NCBI GenBank assembly: GCA_003510795.1
Contig: DOKP01000059.1
Span: 281-16,439 of the forward strand
Reading direction: 5' to 3'
Source of the DNA: Candidatus Moraniibacteriota bacterium
GTDB taxonomy: Bacteria > Patescibacteriota > Minisyncoccia > Moranbacterales > UBA9337
Length of the DNA stretch: 16,159 bases
Part shown: positions 1 to 4,882 of the stretch, in pieces
Numbering within the stretch: the first letter of the stretch is position 1
How the letters are laid out: each line of letters starts with the position of its first letter
Notes under the pieces: generated by a model
Told to the model about the DNA's origin: nothing
Databases searched by the model: none
Seen by the model: the letters and a program-made list of their open reading frames with translations, nothing else
Made by a program: the position numbers and the translations under genes

Positions 1-2
1 TT

Positions 3-23
3 TAGCGGTTGAACCGCTATTTT
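3..23 (+). terminator. short hairpin followed by a T run, possible terminator of an upstream gene
   Basis: TAGCGG (3-8) and CCGCTA (14-19) form a 6-bp stem with a 5-base loop, followed by TTTT (20-23). This could end a gene lying left of the window. It overlaps the -35 box of the next promoter, so the two signals would be back to back. Confidence 0.4.
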
Positions 24-37
24 CCTCAAAATATAAT
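9..37 (+). promoter_or_regulatory. sigma70-like promoter for the 62-358 gene
   Basis: A TTGAAC box at 9-14 and a perfect TATAAT at 32-37 are separated by 17 bp, placing transcription start near 44, just ahead of the ATG at 62. The -35 box lies inside the small hairpin at 3-19. Assigned by consensus match only. Confidence 0.5.
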
Positions 38-61
38 ACAAGAAAAAAACCCCATATTTTC

Positions 62-358
62 ATGAAAAAAAAGATAATAAATAAGTTAAAAACTTTGAGT
101 CAAAAAAGAAAATTAATTTTTTCTTTGGTTTTGGTTTTGCTTGTAATATTACCTTTATCTTTTTATTTTTACAAAAAAAGTGCAGGGGCATCTTGGTGGA
201 ACTCGGATTGGTTTTATCGAAAATCAATTACTGTTACCAATAATGTAGCCACCCAAAATAATGTTTTCATTACTCTAACTTTAGACACTTCCGACACTAT
301 TAAATTCCAAACTGATTTCAAACTGATTGTGGGAGAGCGGTATTTAATTGTGGTATAA
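62..358 (+). pseudogene. truncated N-terminal fragment of a DUF2341-type surface protein
   Basis: This is a 98-codon reading frame. Residues 1-16 are Lys/Arg-rich, about 18-38 form one membrane segment or signal anchor, and the exported part begins with WWNSDWFYRKSITVTNN, the usual opening of a DUF2341 domain, commonly fused to LamG domains in CPR surface proteins. The domain continues to about residue 87 and then stops short: the DUF2341 core and any downstream domains are missing, and the frame ends in unrelated residues. An 11-base tandem duplication (308-318 and 319-329) sits at the break. The TAA stop is part of the next gene's TATAAT box. I read it as the 5' remnant of a large surface gene cut off at the edge of the retroelement cassette; a short membrane protein is possible but less likely. 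Confidence 0.6.
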
Positions 359-359
359 T
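351..359 (+). promoter_or_regulatory. extended -10 promoter for the DGR target gene
   Basis: TGGTATAAT is a perfect extended -10 element (TG at 351-352, TATAAT at 354-359). No good -35 is present at 17 bp, which extended -10 promoters tolerate. Transcription would start near 366, about 50 nt before the ATG at 415. It is the closest candidate to drive the target and perhaps the downstream plus-strand cassette. Confidence 0.5.
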
Positions 360-414
360 AAAAACAAAGAGTTCGAATAATGCTTAGTTTAATAATAAAA
401 TTAATAAATAAAAA

Positions 415-1545
415 ATGAGTAAAAATCTTAAAGATGTTGGCAAAAACATTTATAAAAATTGTCGAGAAAAATGTGAATCTTTAAAAATCAAATTACAAGA
501 GATATTTAAAAAATATCAAAAACCTTTCGTTAAATTGGGATGGCGGATGGTTTCCACGATTGTGCTGACTTTGACGGCGGTTTCCACTTTTGTGGCTTAC
601 GCCGCGTTTACCGAACCGACAGCGGCGCCGAGCGCGTCCAATCAGGATTTTTCTCAAAATATTTTGGGGGCGGATAATGGGGACAATTCTTTTTCTTCAA
701 GTAATGTGACTGCCAATAATGACGGTTCGGTTATCGAGAGGCTGGAATATCTGGCAGGACTTCTGAATTTACCCTCACAGGCGGATGTTAAATTAACTAC
801 GGCGTATGGCAATGAAAATATTGGAACTCTTACTCCGGTAAATGGCGCGACGAGCGCGCTGGACGCGACAGCTTCGGATGTTTTGGCGGGCAAAGTTTTT
901 TTTGGCTCGGGCGACACGGATTGGACTCCGACAGTCGGAACTTTGGCAATTTTTGGCGCTTATGAAAACCAGAAGAACGGCATTTGGGATGACTGGAAAG
1001 GCTCGGCGAGTAGCCAAAATAATCTCGCTAGCGCTTGGGCAAATAATCAAGATCAAAACAATGAAGAATCAACCTGGGAAACTTATACGGACTCAAGTTT
1101 GAGCGGATCTCTGGTAGCGACCGGTGAGGTTAAAAAAGATACTCGCACAGGACTTTATTGGAGCAATTGTTACGACAGTACTTCAGGCGGAAATAGTTGC
1201 GATACGGCAGAAAACAGTTTTGTTTTAAATGGAGTAGTGTCTGATGCGGATGATGGTTTGGATGCGGAGGGAGGCGTGTCAGTTGATTTTTGCGAGAGTC
1301 TTTCTTTGGATGCCAATGGAAATGGAACTGATGAAACTGATTGGTATCTGCCTAGTCAAAAAGAACTGATGCAATCCTATATCGACGGTAGCGCTAATAA
1401 TATCCCGGAAGCAGCTCGCAGTTACTGGTCGTCTACTGAGAACTATAATAGTACTACTTACGCCTGGGGCGTGAGCTTGTTCATTGGCTACACGGGCAAT
1501 TACACTAAGAGTAGCAGCTATTATGCTCGTTGTGTGCGGCGGTGA
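415..1545 (+). CDS. DGR target protein: membrane-anchored DUF1566 / C-type-lectin-fold variable protein
   Basis: This 376-residue protein is the surface receptor diversified by the DGR. Residues 1-42 are Lys-rich and cytosolic. About 43-64 form one membrane segment or uncleaved signal, so the rest should face outward. Residues 95-180 hold a linker with a DATASDVLAGKVFF segment often seen in CPR surface proteins. About 240-376 are a DUF1566-like domain (VKKDTRTGLYWSNC, then DWYLPSQKELM and YWSSTENY), related to the FGE/C-type-lectin fold used by DGR targets. The last 44 codons (333-376) are the VR. Its variable residues are 336, 346, 349, 352, 354, 356, 357, 359, 361, 363, 367 and 369, all Asn in the template and now S, S, Y, G, S, F, I, Y, G, Y, S and Y. 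W338, W351 and the ARCVRR end are invariant. No Shine-Dalgarno site precedes the ATG. The ligand is unknown. Confidence 0.92.
   Translation: MSKNLKDVGKNIYKNCREKCESLKIKLQEIFKKYQKPFVKLGWRMVSTIVLTLTAVSTFVAYAAFTEPTAAPSASNQDFSQNILGADNGDNSFSSSNVTANNDGSVIERLEYLAGLLNLPSQADVKLTTAYGNENIGTLTPVNGATSALDATASDVLAGKVFFGSGDTDWTPTVGTLAIFGAYENQKNGIWDDWKGSASSQNNLASAWANNQDQNNEESTWETYTDSSLSGSLVATGEVKKDTRTGLYWSNCYDSTSGGNSCDTAENSFVLNGVVSDADDGLDAEGGVSVDFCESLSLDANGNGTDETDWYLPSQKELMQSYIDGSANNIPEAARSYWSSTENYNSTTYAWGVSLFIGYTGNYTKSSSYYARCVRR
1411..1542 (+). repeat. DGR variable repeat (VR)
   Basis: This 132-bp segment aligns without gaps to the TR at 2691-2822. There are 15 differences, every one at a template A: A to G at 1421, 1451, 1468, 1469, 1475, 1495, 1496 and 1514; A to T at 1459, 1480, 1481, 1484, 1489, 1501 and 1519. 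All 88 non-A template positions are identical. All changes fall in first or second codon positions. The last 22 bp (1521-1542) are invariant and contain one A, consistent with the initiation-of-mutagenic-homing region. Homology ends at the codon before the TGA stop. Confidence 0.96.
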
Positions 1546-1579
1546 TTTGATTATTTTATTATTATTTCCCCACAAATCA
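1543..1579 (+). other. inverted repeat immediately after the VR
   Basis: TGATTTG (1543-1549) and CAAATCA (1573-1579) form a perfect 7-bp inverted repeat with a 23-base AT-rich spacer, beginning at the base after the VR. In the Bordetella phage DGR a hairpin just downstream of the VR helps target recognition. That one is GC-rich with a tiny loop, so equivalence here is only inferred from position. Confidence 0.35.
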
Positions 1580-1623
1580 ACAAATTGACTACTAATATAC
1601 AAATGGGAGAGGAATAATCAATA

Positions 1624-1653
1624 ATCAAGATACAAGTTACAAATAAAATTCAA
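1624..1653 (+). repeat. left inverted repeat flanking the S23-type gene
   Basis: These 30 bp match the reverse complement of 2069-2098 at 24 of 30 positions, including perfect 8-bp outer and 9-bp inner ends. It runs up to the first base of the ATG at 1653. The repeat-like AT-rich DNA continues into the gene and encodes its Asn-rich N-terminus. See the right repeat. Confidence 0.55.
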
Positions 1654-2039
1654 TGAACAATAACCAAAATTCAAATAAAAATAATCATAATTTTGATTTG
1701 GAAAAAAGAACAACGGATTTTGCCAAAAGAGCAATTCGTTTGTGCCGAGCTTTGCCAAAAGATTCGATAAATAATAGGCTTACAGGGCAATGTGTTGGTT
1801 CAGCTGGTTCAATGGGGGCTAATTATAGGGAAGCTAACGATGCACTAGGTAAGAAGGATTTTATTTTTCGTATGAAAATTGCTAGAAAAGAATCAAAGGA
1901 AACTATGCATTGGTTTGAATGCATTGAAGAAGCTAATCCTGAATTTAAGGATAGGATGCAGGAATTAAAGCAGGAATGTCTGGAAATCAAAAATATTTTT
2001 TCTGCAATAATAAATAAAGTTGAAGGAAAAATAAACTAA
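1653..2039 (+). CDS. four-helix-bundle protein of the 23S rRNA intervening-sequence (S23/IVP) family
   Basis: This is a 128-residue protein. After a low-complexity Asn-rich start (residues 1-13), it shows the family pattern: FDLEKRTTDFAKRAIRLCRALPK, then GSAGSMGANYREANDA, then KKDFIFRMKIARKESKETMHWFECI, then a final helix rich in E and K. The length is typical. Related proteins are encoded in intervening sequences of bacterial 23S rRNA and as free-standing genes in CPR genomes; their fold resembles Avd, but a biochemical role is not established. The gene sits between the DGR target and avd and is flanked by imperfect inverted repeats (1624-1653 / 2069-2098), so it may be a small insertion rather than a DGR component. 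The conserved part begins near residue 14, so the true start may be later than the ATG used here. Confidence 0.85.
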   Translation: MNNNQNSNKNNHNFDLEKRTTDFAKRAIRLCRALPKDSINNRLTGQCVGSAGSMGANYREANDALGKKDFIFRMKIARKESKETMHWFECIEEANPEFKDRMQELKQECLEIKNIFSAIINKVEGKIN

Positions 2040-2068
2040 ATAATAGGTTAGTTATCGATTTTTGAAAT

Positions 2069-2098
2069 TTGAATTTTGTTTGGTTTTTGCATCTTGAT
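2069..2098 (-). repeat. right inverted repeat flanking the S23-type gene
   Basis: This is the reverse-complement partner of 1624-1653 (24/30 identity). It lies in the gap between the S23-type gene and avd and ends 17 bp before the avd ATG. Together the arms enclose a 475-bp unit containing only this gene, recalling the long stems that bound 23S rRNA intervening sequences. The element type is inferred. Confidence 0.55.
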
Positions 2099-2115
2099 TT
2101 TTGTATCTTTATTTT

Positions 2116-2475
2116 ATGGCTCGTTATCAACATTTACCCATTTTTCAAGCAGCTTATGATTTGAACATTGAAATTCACCATAGGGTGGATAGTTTTCCAC
2201 GCGTGCATCGCTATGCGATGGGCGAAAGATTAAAAAATTTAACCATGGATTTTTTAGACTTGATGGTGCAGGCGAATTCCAAAGTTGATAAATTTGAAAT
2301 TTTGGAAAAAAGCGAATTTATTTTAGAAAAATTAAAAATATATATTCGAACCTGTTTTGATTTGAAAATATTGGGTTGCAATGTGTTTGAATTTTTAGTG
2401 CGAAAAATAGAGGGAATTTGCGAACAATTGAATAAGTGGAAAAAATGGTCAAGCGAAAATGGCTCGCCTTGCTAA
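2116..2475 (+). CDS. avd: Avd, DGR accessory variability determinant
   Basis: This 119-residue protein is the DGR accessory factor. In studied systems Avd is a basic pentameric four-helix bundle that binds the reverse transcriptase and template RNA and is needed for mutagenic cDNA synthesis. The sequence follows the family pattern: LPIFQAAYDLNIEIHHRV, then a short loop with FPRVHRYAMGERL, then long amphipathic helices, then LRTCFDLKILG-like spacing (here IRTCFDLKILG) and a C-terminal FEFLVRKIEGICEQLNKWKKW. I chose the ATG at 2116 over a TTG at 2101 because the conserved region begins at once and the upstream bases belong to the AT-rich repeat region. Its end overlaps a basic mini-ORF (2459-2572) and a short palindromic repeat (2462-2493). 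The TR starts 215 bp downstream on the same strand. Confidence 0.88.
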   Translation: MARYQHLPIFQAAYDLNIEIHHRVDSFPRVHRYAMGERLKNLTMDFLDLMVQANSKVDKFEILEKSEFILEKLKIYIRTCFDLKILGCNVFEFLVRKIEGICEQLNKWKKWSSENGSPC

Positions 2476-2572
2476 AGCTATTGCGAAGCGGGCAGTCAAA
2501 AAAAATAAAATTTTCAAAAAAGCCAGAGTCTTGGTGGCTAATAAGGGTGCCAAGAGCGGGTTTAAAAAATAA
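2459..2572 (+). CDS. possible 37-residue basic peptide overlapping the end of avd
   Basis: An ATG at 2459 opens a 37-codon frame that overlaps the last 17 bases of avd and stops at TAA 2570-2572. The peptide starts MARLAKAIAKRAVKK, has 14 Lys/Arg and no Asp/Glu, and could bind RNA. The 4-bundle/mini-ORF overlap would allow translational coupling. Against it: the first dozen codons coincide with a short palindromic repeat seen elsewhere in the window, the middle coincides with the 5' arm of the TR-flanking inverted repeat, and no family is recognised. It may simply be non-coding template-RNA leader. Confidence 0.3.
   Translation: MARLAKAIAKRAVKKNKIFKKARVLVANKGAKSGFKK
2462..2493 (+). repeat. 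short palindromic (REP-like) repeat, copy 1
   Basis: An imperfect palindrome with GCTCGC-like and GCGGGC-like ends around an AT-rich core. It matches the reverse complement of part of 15333-15361 at about 25 of 31 aligned positions. It overlaps the avd stop codon and could form a hairpin in the leader of the template RNA. Confidence 0.4.
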
Positions 2573-2873
2573 TCACGGTTTCATCGGGTCATTTTAAATA
2601 ACGAATGATCATAATTCGGAAGCGTCCATACCGAGCTACGGCGAGGATTGGAGGCGATGTATTTTTTACCACGATGAAAAACATTTTAGCGCAGCTCGCA
2701 ATTACTGGTCGTCTACTGAGAACTATAATAATACTACTAACGCCTGGAACGTGAACTTGAACAATGGCAACACGAACAATAACACTAAGAGTAACAGCAA
2801 TTATGCTCGTTGTGTGCGGCGGAAATTATTTTTTAAATCGTTCGCGTTTATCCGACGCTGGCTTTTTTGAGAA
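2511..2873 (+). ncRNA. predicted DGR template RNA closed by a long-range stem
   Basis: The arms 2511-2530 and 2854-2873 are complementary over 20 positions with one mismatch (A2527/G2857) and one G-T pair; the core is 12 perfect pairs, CAAAAAAGCCAG with CTGGCTTTTTTG. They enclose the TR. A second stem pairs 2579-2586 with 2672-2679 (8 bp), and inside it CGAAT (2602-2606) pairs with ATTCG (2614-2618). The 3' arm has a T6 run at 2863-2868 that could also help terminate transcription. This 400-bp interval has no recognisable gene other than the mini-ORF at its left end. In other DGRs the template RNA covers the avd end to the RT start and its flanks are needed for cDNA priming. The exact ends here are inferred from pairing. 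Confidence 0.6.
2691..2822 (+). repeat. DGR template repeat (TR)
   Basis: This is the 132-bp invariant template for the VR at 1411-1542. It contains 44 adenines, many in AAC/AAT codons placed where the target needs variable residues: in the target frame it encodes 15 Asn, against 3 retained in the current VR. The plus-strand sequence is the one with mutable A residues, so the template RNA is transcribed from the plus strand, opposite to the RT gene. The frame is open through the TR but has no start codon, so it is not a gene. Confidence 0.96.
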
Positions 2874-2879
2874 AATATT

Positions 2880-4052
2880 TTATTTTTCTTCTGTCCATAT
2901 AAAATAATCGAAATTTTTATTTGCCGGAGTTAGATAAAGTTTCAAAATATTAAAATGTTTTTCATAAAGATGTTGGCGCAAATGATAAGTATCAGCATGC
3001 TTAAAAACGCCGTAATATGAATTTATAATAGCCAACATTTGCCTGAATTCTTCGCACAGTTCAGGCGTCCATAAGCGAATGGGTTGGATGGGATTTTTGG
3101 TCAGAATTTTTTGATTGAATTGCCAGAGTTTGTTTTTAAACTTTTTAATCGTCCGATTGCGGACAATCGTATAATCTGGCTTCACGATGTAGCCGACAAA
3201 ATTGATTCCCTGGCTACCCGGCTTTAAAATTGTTTTTTCGGGATGCAGTTCCAGCTTAAGTTTCTGACGTAAAAAGTTGTCGATTTCATCGTGCCAAACC
3301 TGGAGTTGTCTGGGATCTGAGTGAAGAATAACCATGTCATCAACATAGCGTAGATAATACTTCGCTTTGAGATTATGTTTGACGAATTGGTCCAGCTCAT
3401 TGAGATAAACATTGGCGAAAAATTGAGAAGTTAAATTTCCAATTGGTAATCCCCGGGTGTTGGGAATATCAAAAAGAGATTTGCCCTCTGGAAGTAAATT
3501 AAAAAGTTTAAGCTGTCCTTTCCTGGAAAAATTGGAAGTTGGGTCGTGAAAAATAATTTTTTTTGCCAGCCAAATTATTTCCGGATTTTTAACTTGAGCT
3601 TGGATTAATTTAAAAAGAATTTCTTTATTCAGTGAAATAAAAAAAGAGCGGATATCGATTTGGAGAAAGTGGCTGGAGGGTGTTTTTTTCAGTATTTTTC
3701 TCAAACTCAGCATAGCTTTTATGGCACCTTTGTCTTTCCGGCAAGCGTAAGAGTGAAAAATGAATTTCGGTTCCCAAATCGGCTCTAAGCGTTCTATGAG
3801 CAAATGGTGAATGACACGATCGCCAAAATCAGCGGCAAAAATTTCGCGCGTTTTCGGCTCGGTAACCACAAAACAAACAGAGCGACCGGGGGAATAATTG
3901 TGCGCGCATAATTCTTTTTCCAATTGCAGAAGCTTGACTTCAAAATTAGTTTCAAATTTGGCGGCATTTATGGTATTTCTTTTATGATTTCGGCAGTGAT
4001 AGTAGGCTGATAAAAGCTCCTGAAAAGAGAAATGTCTTTTTTGTTTAAGCAT
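2880..4052 (-). CDS. DGR-type reverse transcriptase
   Basis: This 390-residue enzyme makes adenine-mutagenised cDNA from the template RNA. Visible RT blocks: RT2 around residues 69-85 (REIFAADFGDRVIHHLL), RT3 around 129-141 with catalytic D133 (FLQIDIRSFFISL), RT4 at 201-214 with IGNLTSQ (204-210), the DGR hallmark that replaces the QGxxxSP of most RTs, RT5 with the catalytic YVDD at 236-239, RT6 near LELHPEKT (267-274) and RT7 with FVGY (285-288). There is no maturase or endonuclease domain, as expected for a DGR RT; the length is normal. It is transcribed divergently from the 4117 gene and convergently with avd and the TR. Its stop codon is 58 bp from the TR end, so read-through would make antisense template RNA. 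Confidence 0.95.
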   Translation of the reverse strand: MLKQKRHFSFQELLSAYYHCRNHKRNTINAAKFETNFEVKLLQLEKELCAHNYSPGRSVCFVVTEPKTREIFAADFGDRVIHHLLIERLEPIWEPKFIFHSYACRKDKGAIKAMLSLRKILKKTPSSHFLQIDIRSFFISLNKEILFKLIQAQVKNPEIIWLAKKIIFHDPTSNFSRKGQLKLFNLLPEGKSLFDIPNTRGLPIGNLTSQFFANVYLNELDQFVKHNLKAKYYLRYVDDMVILHSDPRQLQVWHDEIDNFLRQKLKLELHPEKTILKPGSQGINFVGYIVKPDYTIVRNRTIKKFKNKLWQFNQKILTKNPIQPIRLWTPELCEEFRQMLAIINSYYGVFKHADTYHLRQHLYEKHFNILKLYLTPANKNFDYFIWTEEK

Positions 4053-4063
4053 TTTTTGTTTTA

Positions 4064-4072
4064 TGATATAAT
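4064..4072 (+). promoter_or_regulatory. extended -10 promoter for the 4117-9457 operon
   Basis: TGATATAAT is a perfect extended -10 (TG 4064-4065, TATAAT 4067-4072) in the 64-bp gap between the divergent RT and beta-helix genes, giving a start near 4079. I see no convincing -35. I could not assign an RT promoter on the other strand with confidence. Confidence 0.45.
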
Positions 4073-4116
4073 AAAAGGGAAATTAATGATACGGGCTTTT
4101 AAATCTATCTAAAAAA

Positions 4117-4878
4117 TTGAAAAAAATTATTCAAAATAAGATAAAAAATATTGCCATAAAAGTGGTTGAAAAAATAAAATATTCAGTCAAATGTGATAGG
4201 CAAAAAGTCATTATTGGCGGGGTAGTTTTTTTGATTGTGATTTTTTTGGCAGGAGTTTATTATCTGCCCAAGCGATTTGAGGCATATCAATTGCGAACTC
4301 ACTTTTATAAAACAACTGAAAAGCTAAATGCCATAACCGAGGAGCAAGCAAACGGAGATATTGGCGGACAATGTGATAAGATCAGAAATTCTGCTGAGCG
4401 ATTGTATACAGTTGATGAAATTTCCACGGAAATTAACAATGCCACAAACGGCGAAAAAATAAAATTAATTGGAAAAAGTGAAGATGATGCGGAAATTAAG
4501 CCAGAGGAATATTTGCTTTTGAATATTAAAAACAAAGATACTAAATTATTATGTTTTAACTTTAATAAGCGCGTAGTAGTTGAGGGTAATGGCAAGTTAG
4601 AGATTGGATTTGGTAATTTTAACGATATTGAAGGCAATGCCCTGAGTTTACTCAGTGGACAAGGAAAAGTCCATCACAATCAAATAATCAATTCGTCCAA
4701 GACGGGAATATTTGCCACTGCGGGACAATGGGAAATTTATGGCAACATAATAAAAAATAATTTAAGTTACGGAGTTTACGGCGGTTATGAGGCAAGTTTG
4801 AATTTATTTGAAAACGCCATTTCCGACAATGGCGGTTATGAGGTGCGTCTTCTAAAAGATAGAAAAGTTTTTGATTGA
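4117..4878 (+). CDS. membrane-anchored right-handed beta-helix protein
   Basis: This is a 253-residue protein starting at TTG (no in-frame ATG nearby). Residues 1-30 are Lys-rich and about 31-51 form a membrane segment (IIGGVVFLIVIFLAGVYYLP), so the rest should be exported. The soluble part has an early region with two Cys and, from about residue 150, short repeating strands such as GNGKLEIGFGNFNDIEGNALSLL, GQGKVHHNQIINSSKTGIFA, GQWEIYGNIIKNNLSYGVYG and ASLNLFENAISDNGG, typical of NosD/pectate-lyase-like parallel beta-helices. Only about four coils are present, short for the family. It ends 4 bp before the start of the LamG gene, so the two are probably cotranscribed. No catalytic residues or substrate can be assigned; a surface scaffold or glycan-binding role is plausible. 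Confidence 0.7.
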   Translation: MKKIIQNKIKNIAIKVVEKIKYSVKCDRQKVIIGGVVFLIVIFLAGVYYLPKRFEAYQLRTHFYKTTEKLNAITEEQANGDIGGQCDKIRNSAERLYTVDEISTEINNATNGEKIKLIGKSEDDAEIKPEEYLLLNIKNKDTKLLCFNFNKRVVVEGNGKLEIGFGNFNDIEGNALSLLSGQGKVHHNQIINSSKTGIFATAGQWEIYGNIIKNNLSYGVYGGYEASLNLFENAISDNGGYEVRLLKDRKVFD

Positions 4879-4882
4879 CAAT

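Larger units (their letters stand above)
415..4052. mobile_element. diversity-generating retroelement (DGR) cassette
   Basis: All canonical parts are present: target gene with C-terminal VR (415-1545), avd (2116-2475), TR (2691-2822) and DGR-type reverse transcriptase (2880-4052, minus strand). TR and VR differ only at template adenines, the hallmark of mutagenic retrohoming. In known DGRs the RT copies TR RNA with errors at A, and the cDNA replaces the VR while the TR stays intact. Here target, avd and TR are on the plus strand while the RT is inverted. An S23-type four-helix-bundle gene is inserted between target and avd. The outer limits are set by the genes, since no target-site duplication was recognised. 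Confidence 0.93.

Noticed and set aside
842..1102. Reading frames in other frames within the DGR target gene (also 654-917, 793-1056 and 1279-1602 on the minus strand)
   Set aside because: They overlap a well-supported gene, have unnatural composition and no domain; shadows of the real frame.
1624..2098. A true 23S rRNA intervening sequence
   Set aside because: The encoded protein fits the family, but no rRNA sequence flanks it, so it is a free-standing gene here.
2598..2870. Open frame running through the TR in the same frame as the target's VR
   Set aside because: It has no ATG, GTG or TTG start suited to translation and no recognisable domain before the TR. The openness is explained by the TR copying VR coding sequence.
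2511..2873. A retron
   Set aside because: The inverted arms recall retron a1/a2, but the RT has the DGR IGNLTSQ motif and a matched TR/VR pair with adenine-specific changes, which settles it as a DGR.
3224..3412. Second minus-strand frame inside the reverse transcriptase gene
   Set aside because: Entirely inside the RT coding region with no family resemblance.
4871..4882. TTG start of the LamG protein at 4871
   Set aside because: It would overlap the upstream gene by 8 bases and place MIDN ahead of the signal peptide. The ATG at 4883 gives a standard signal sequence.
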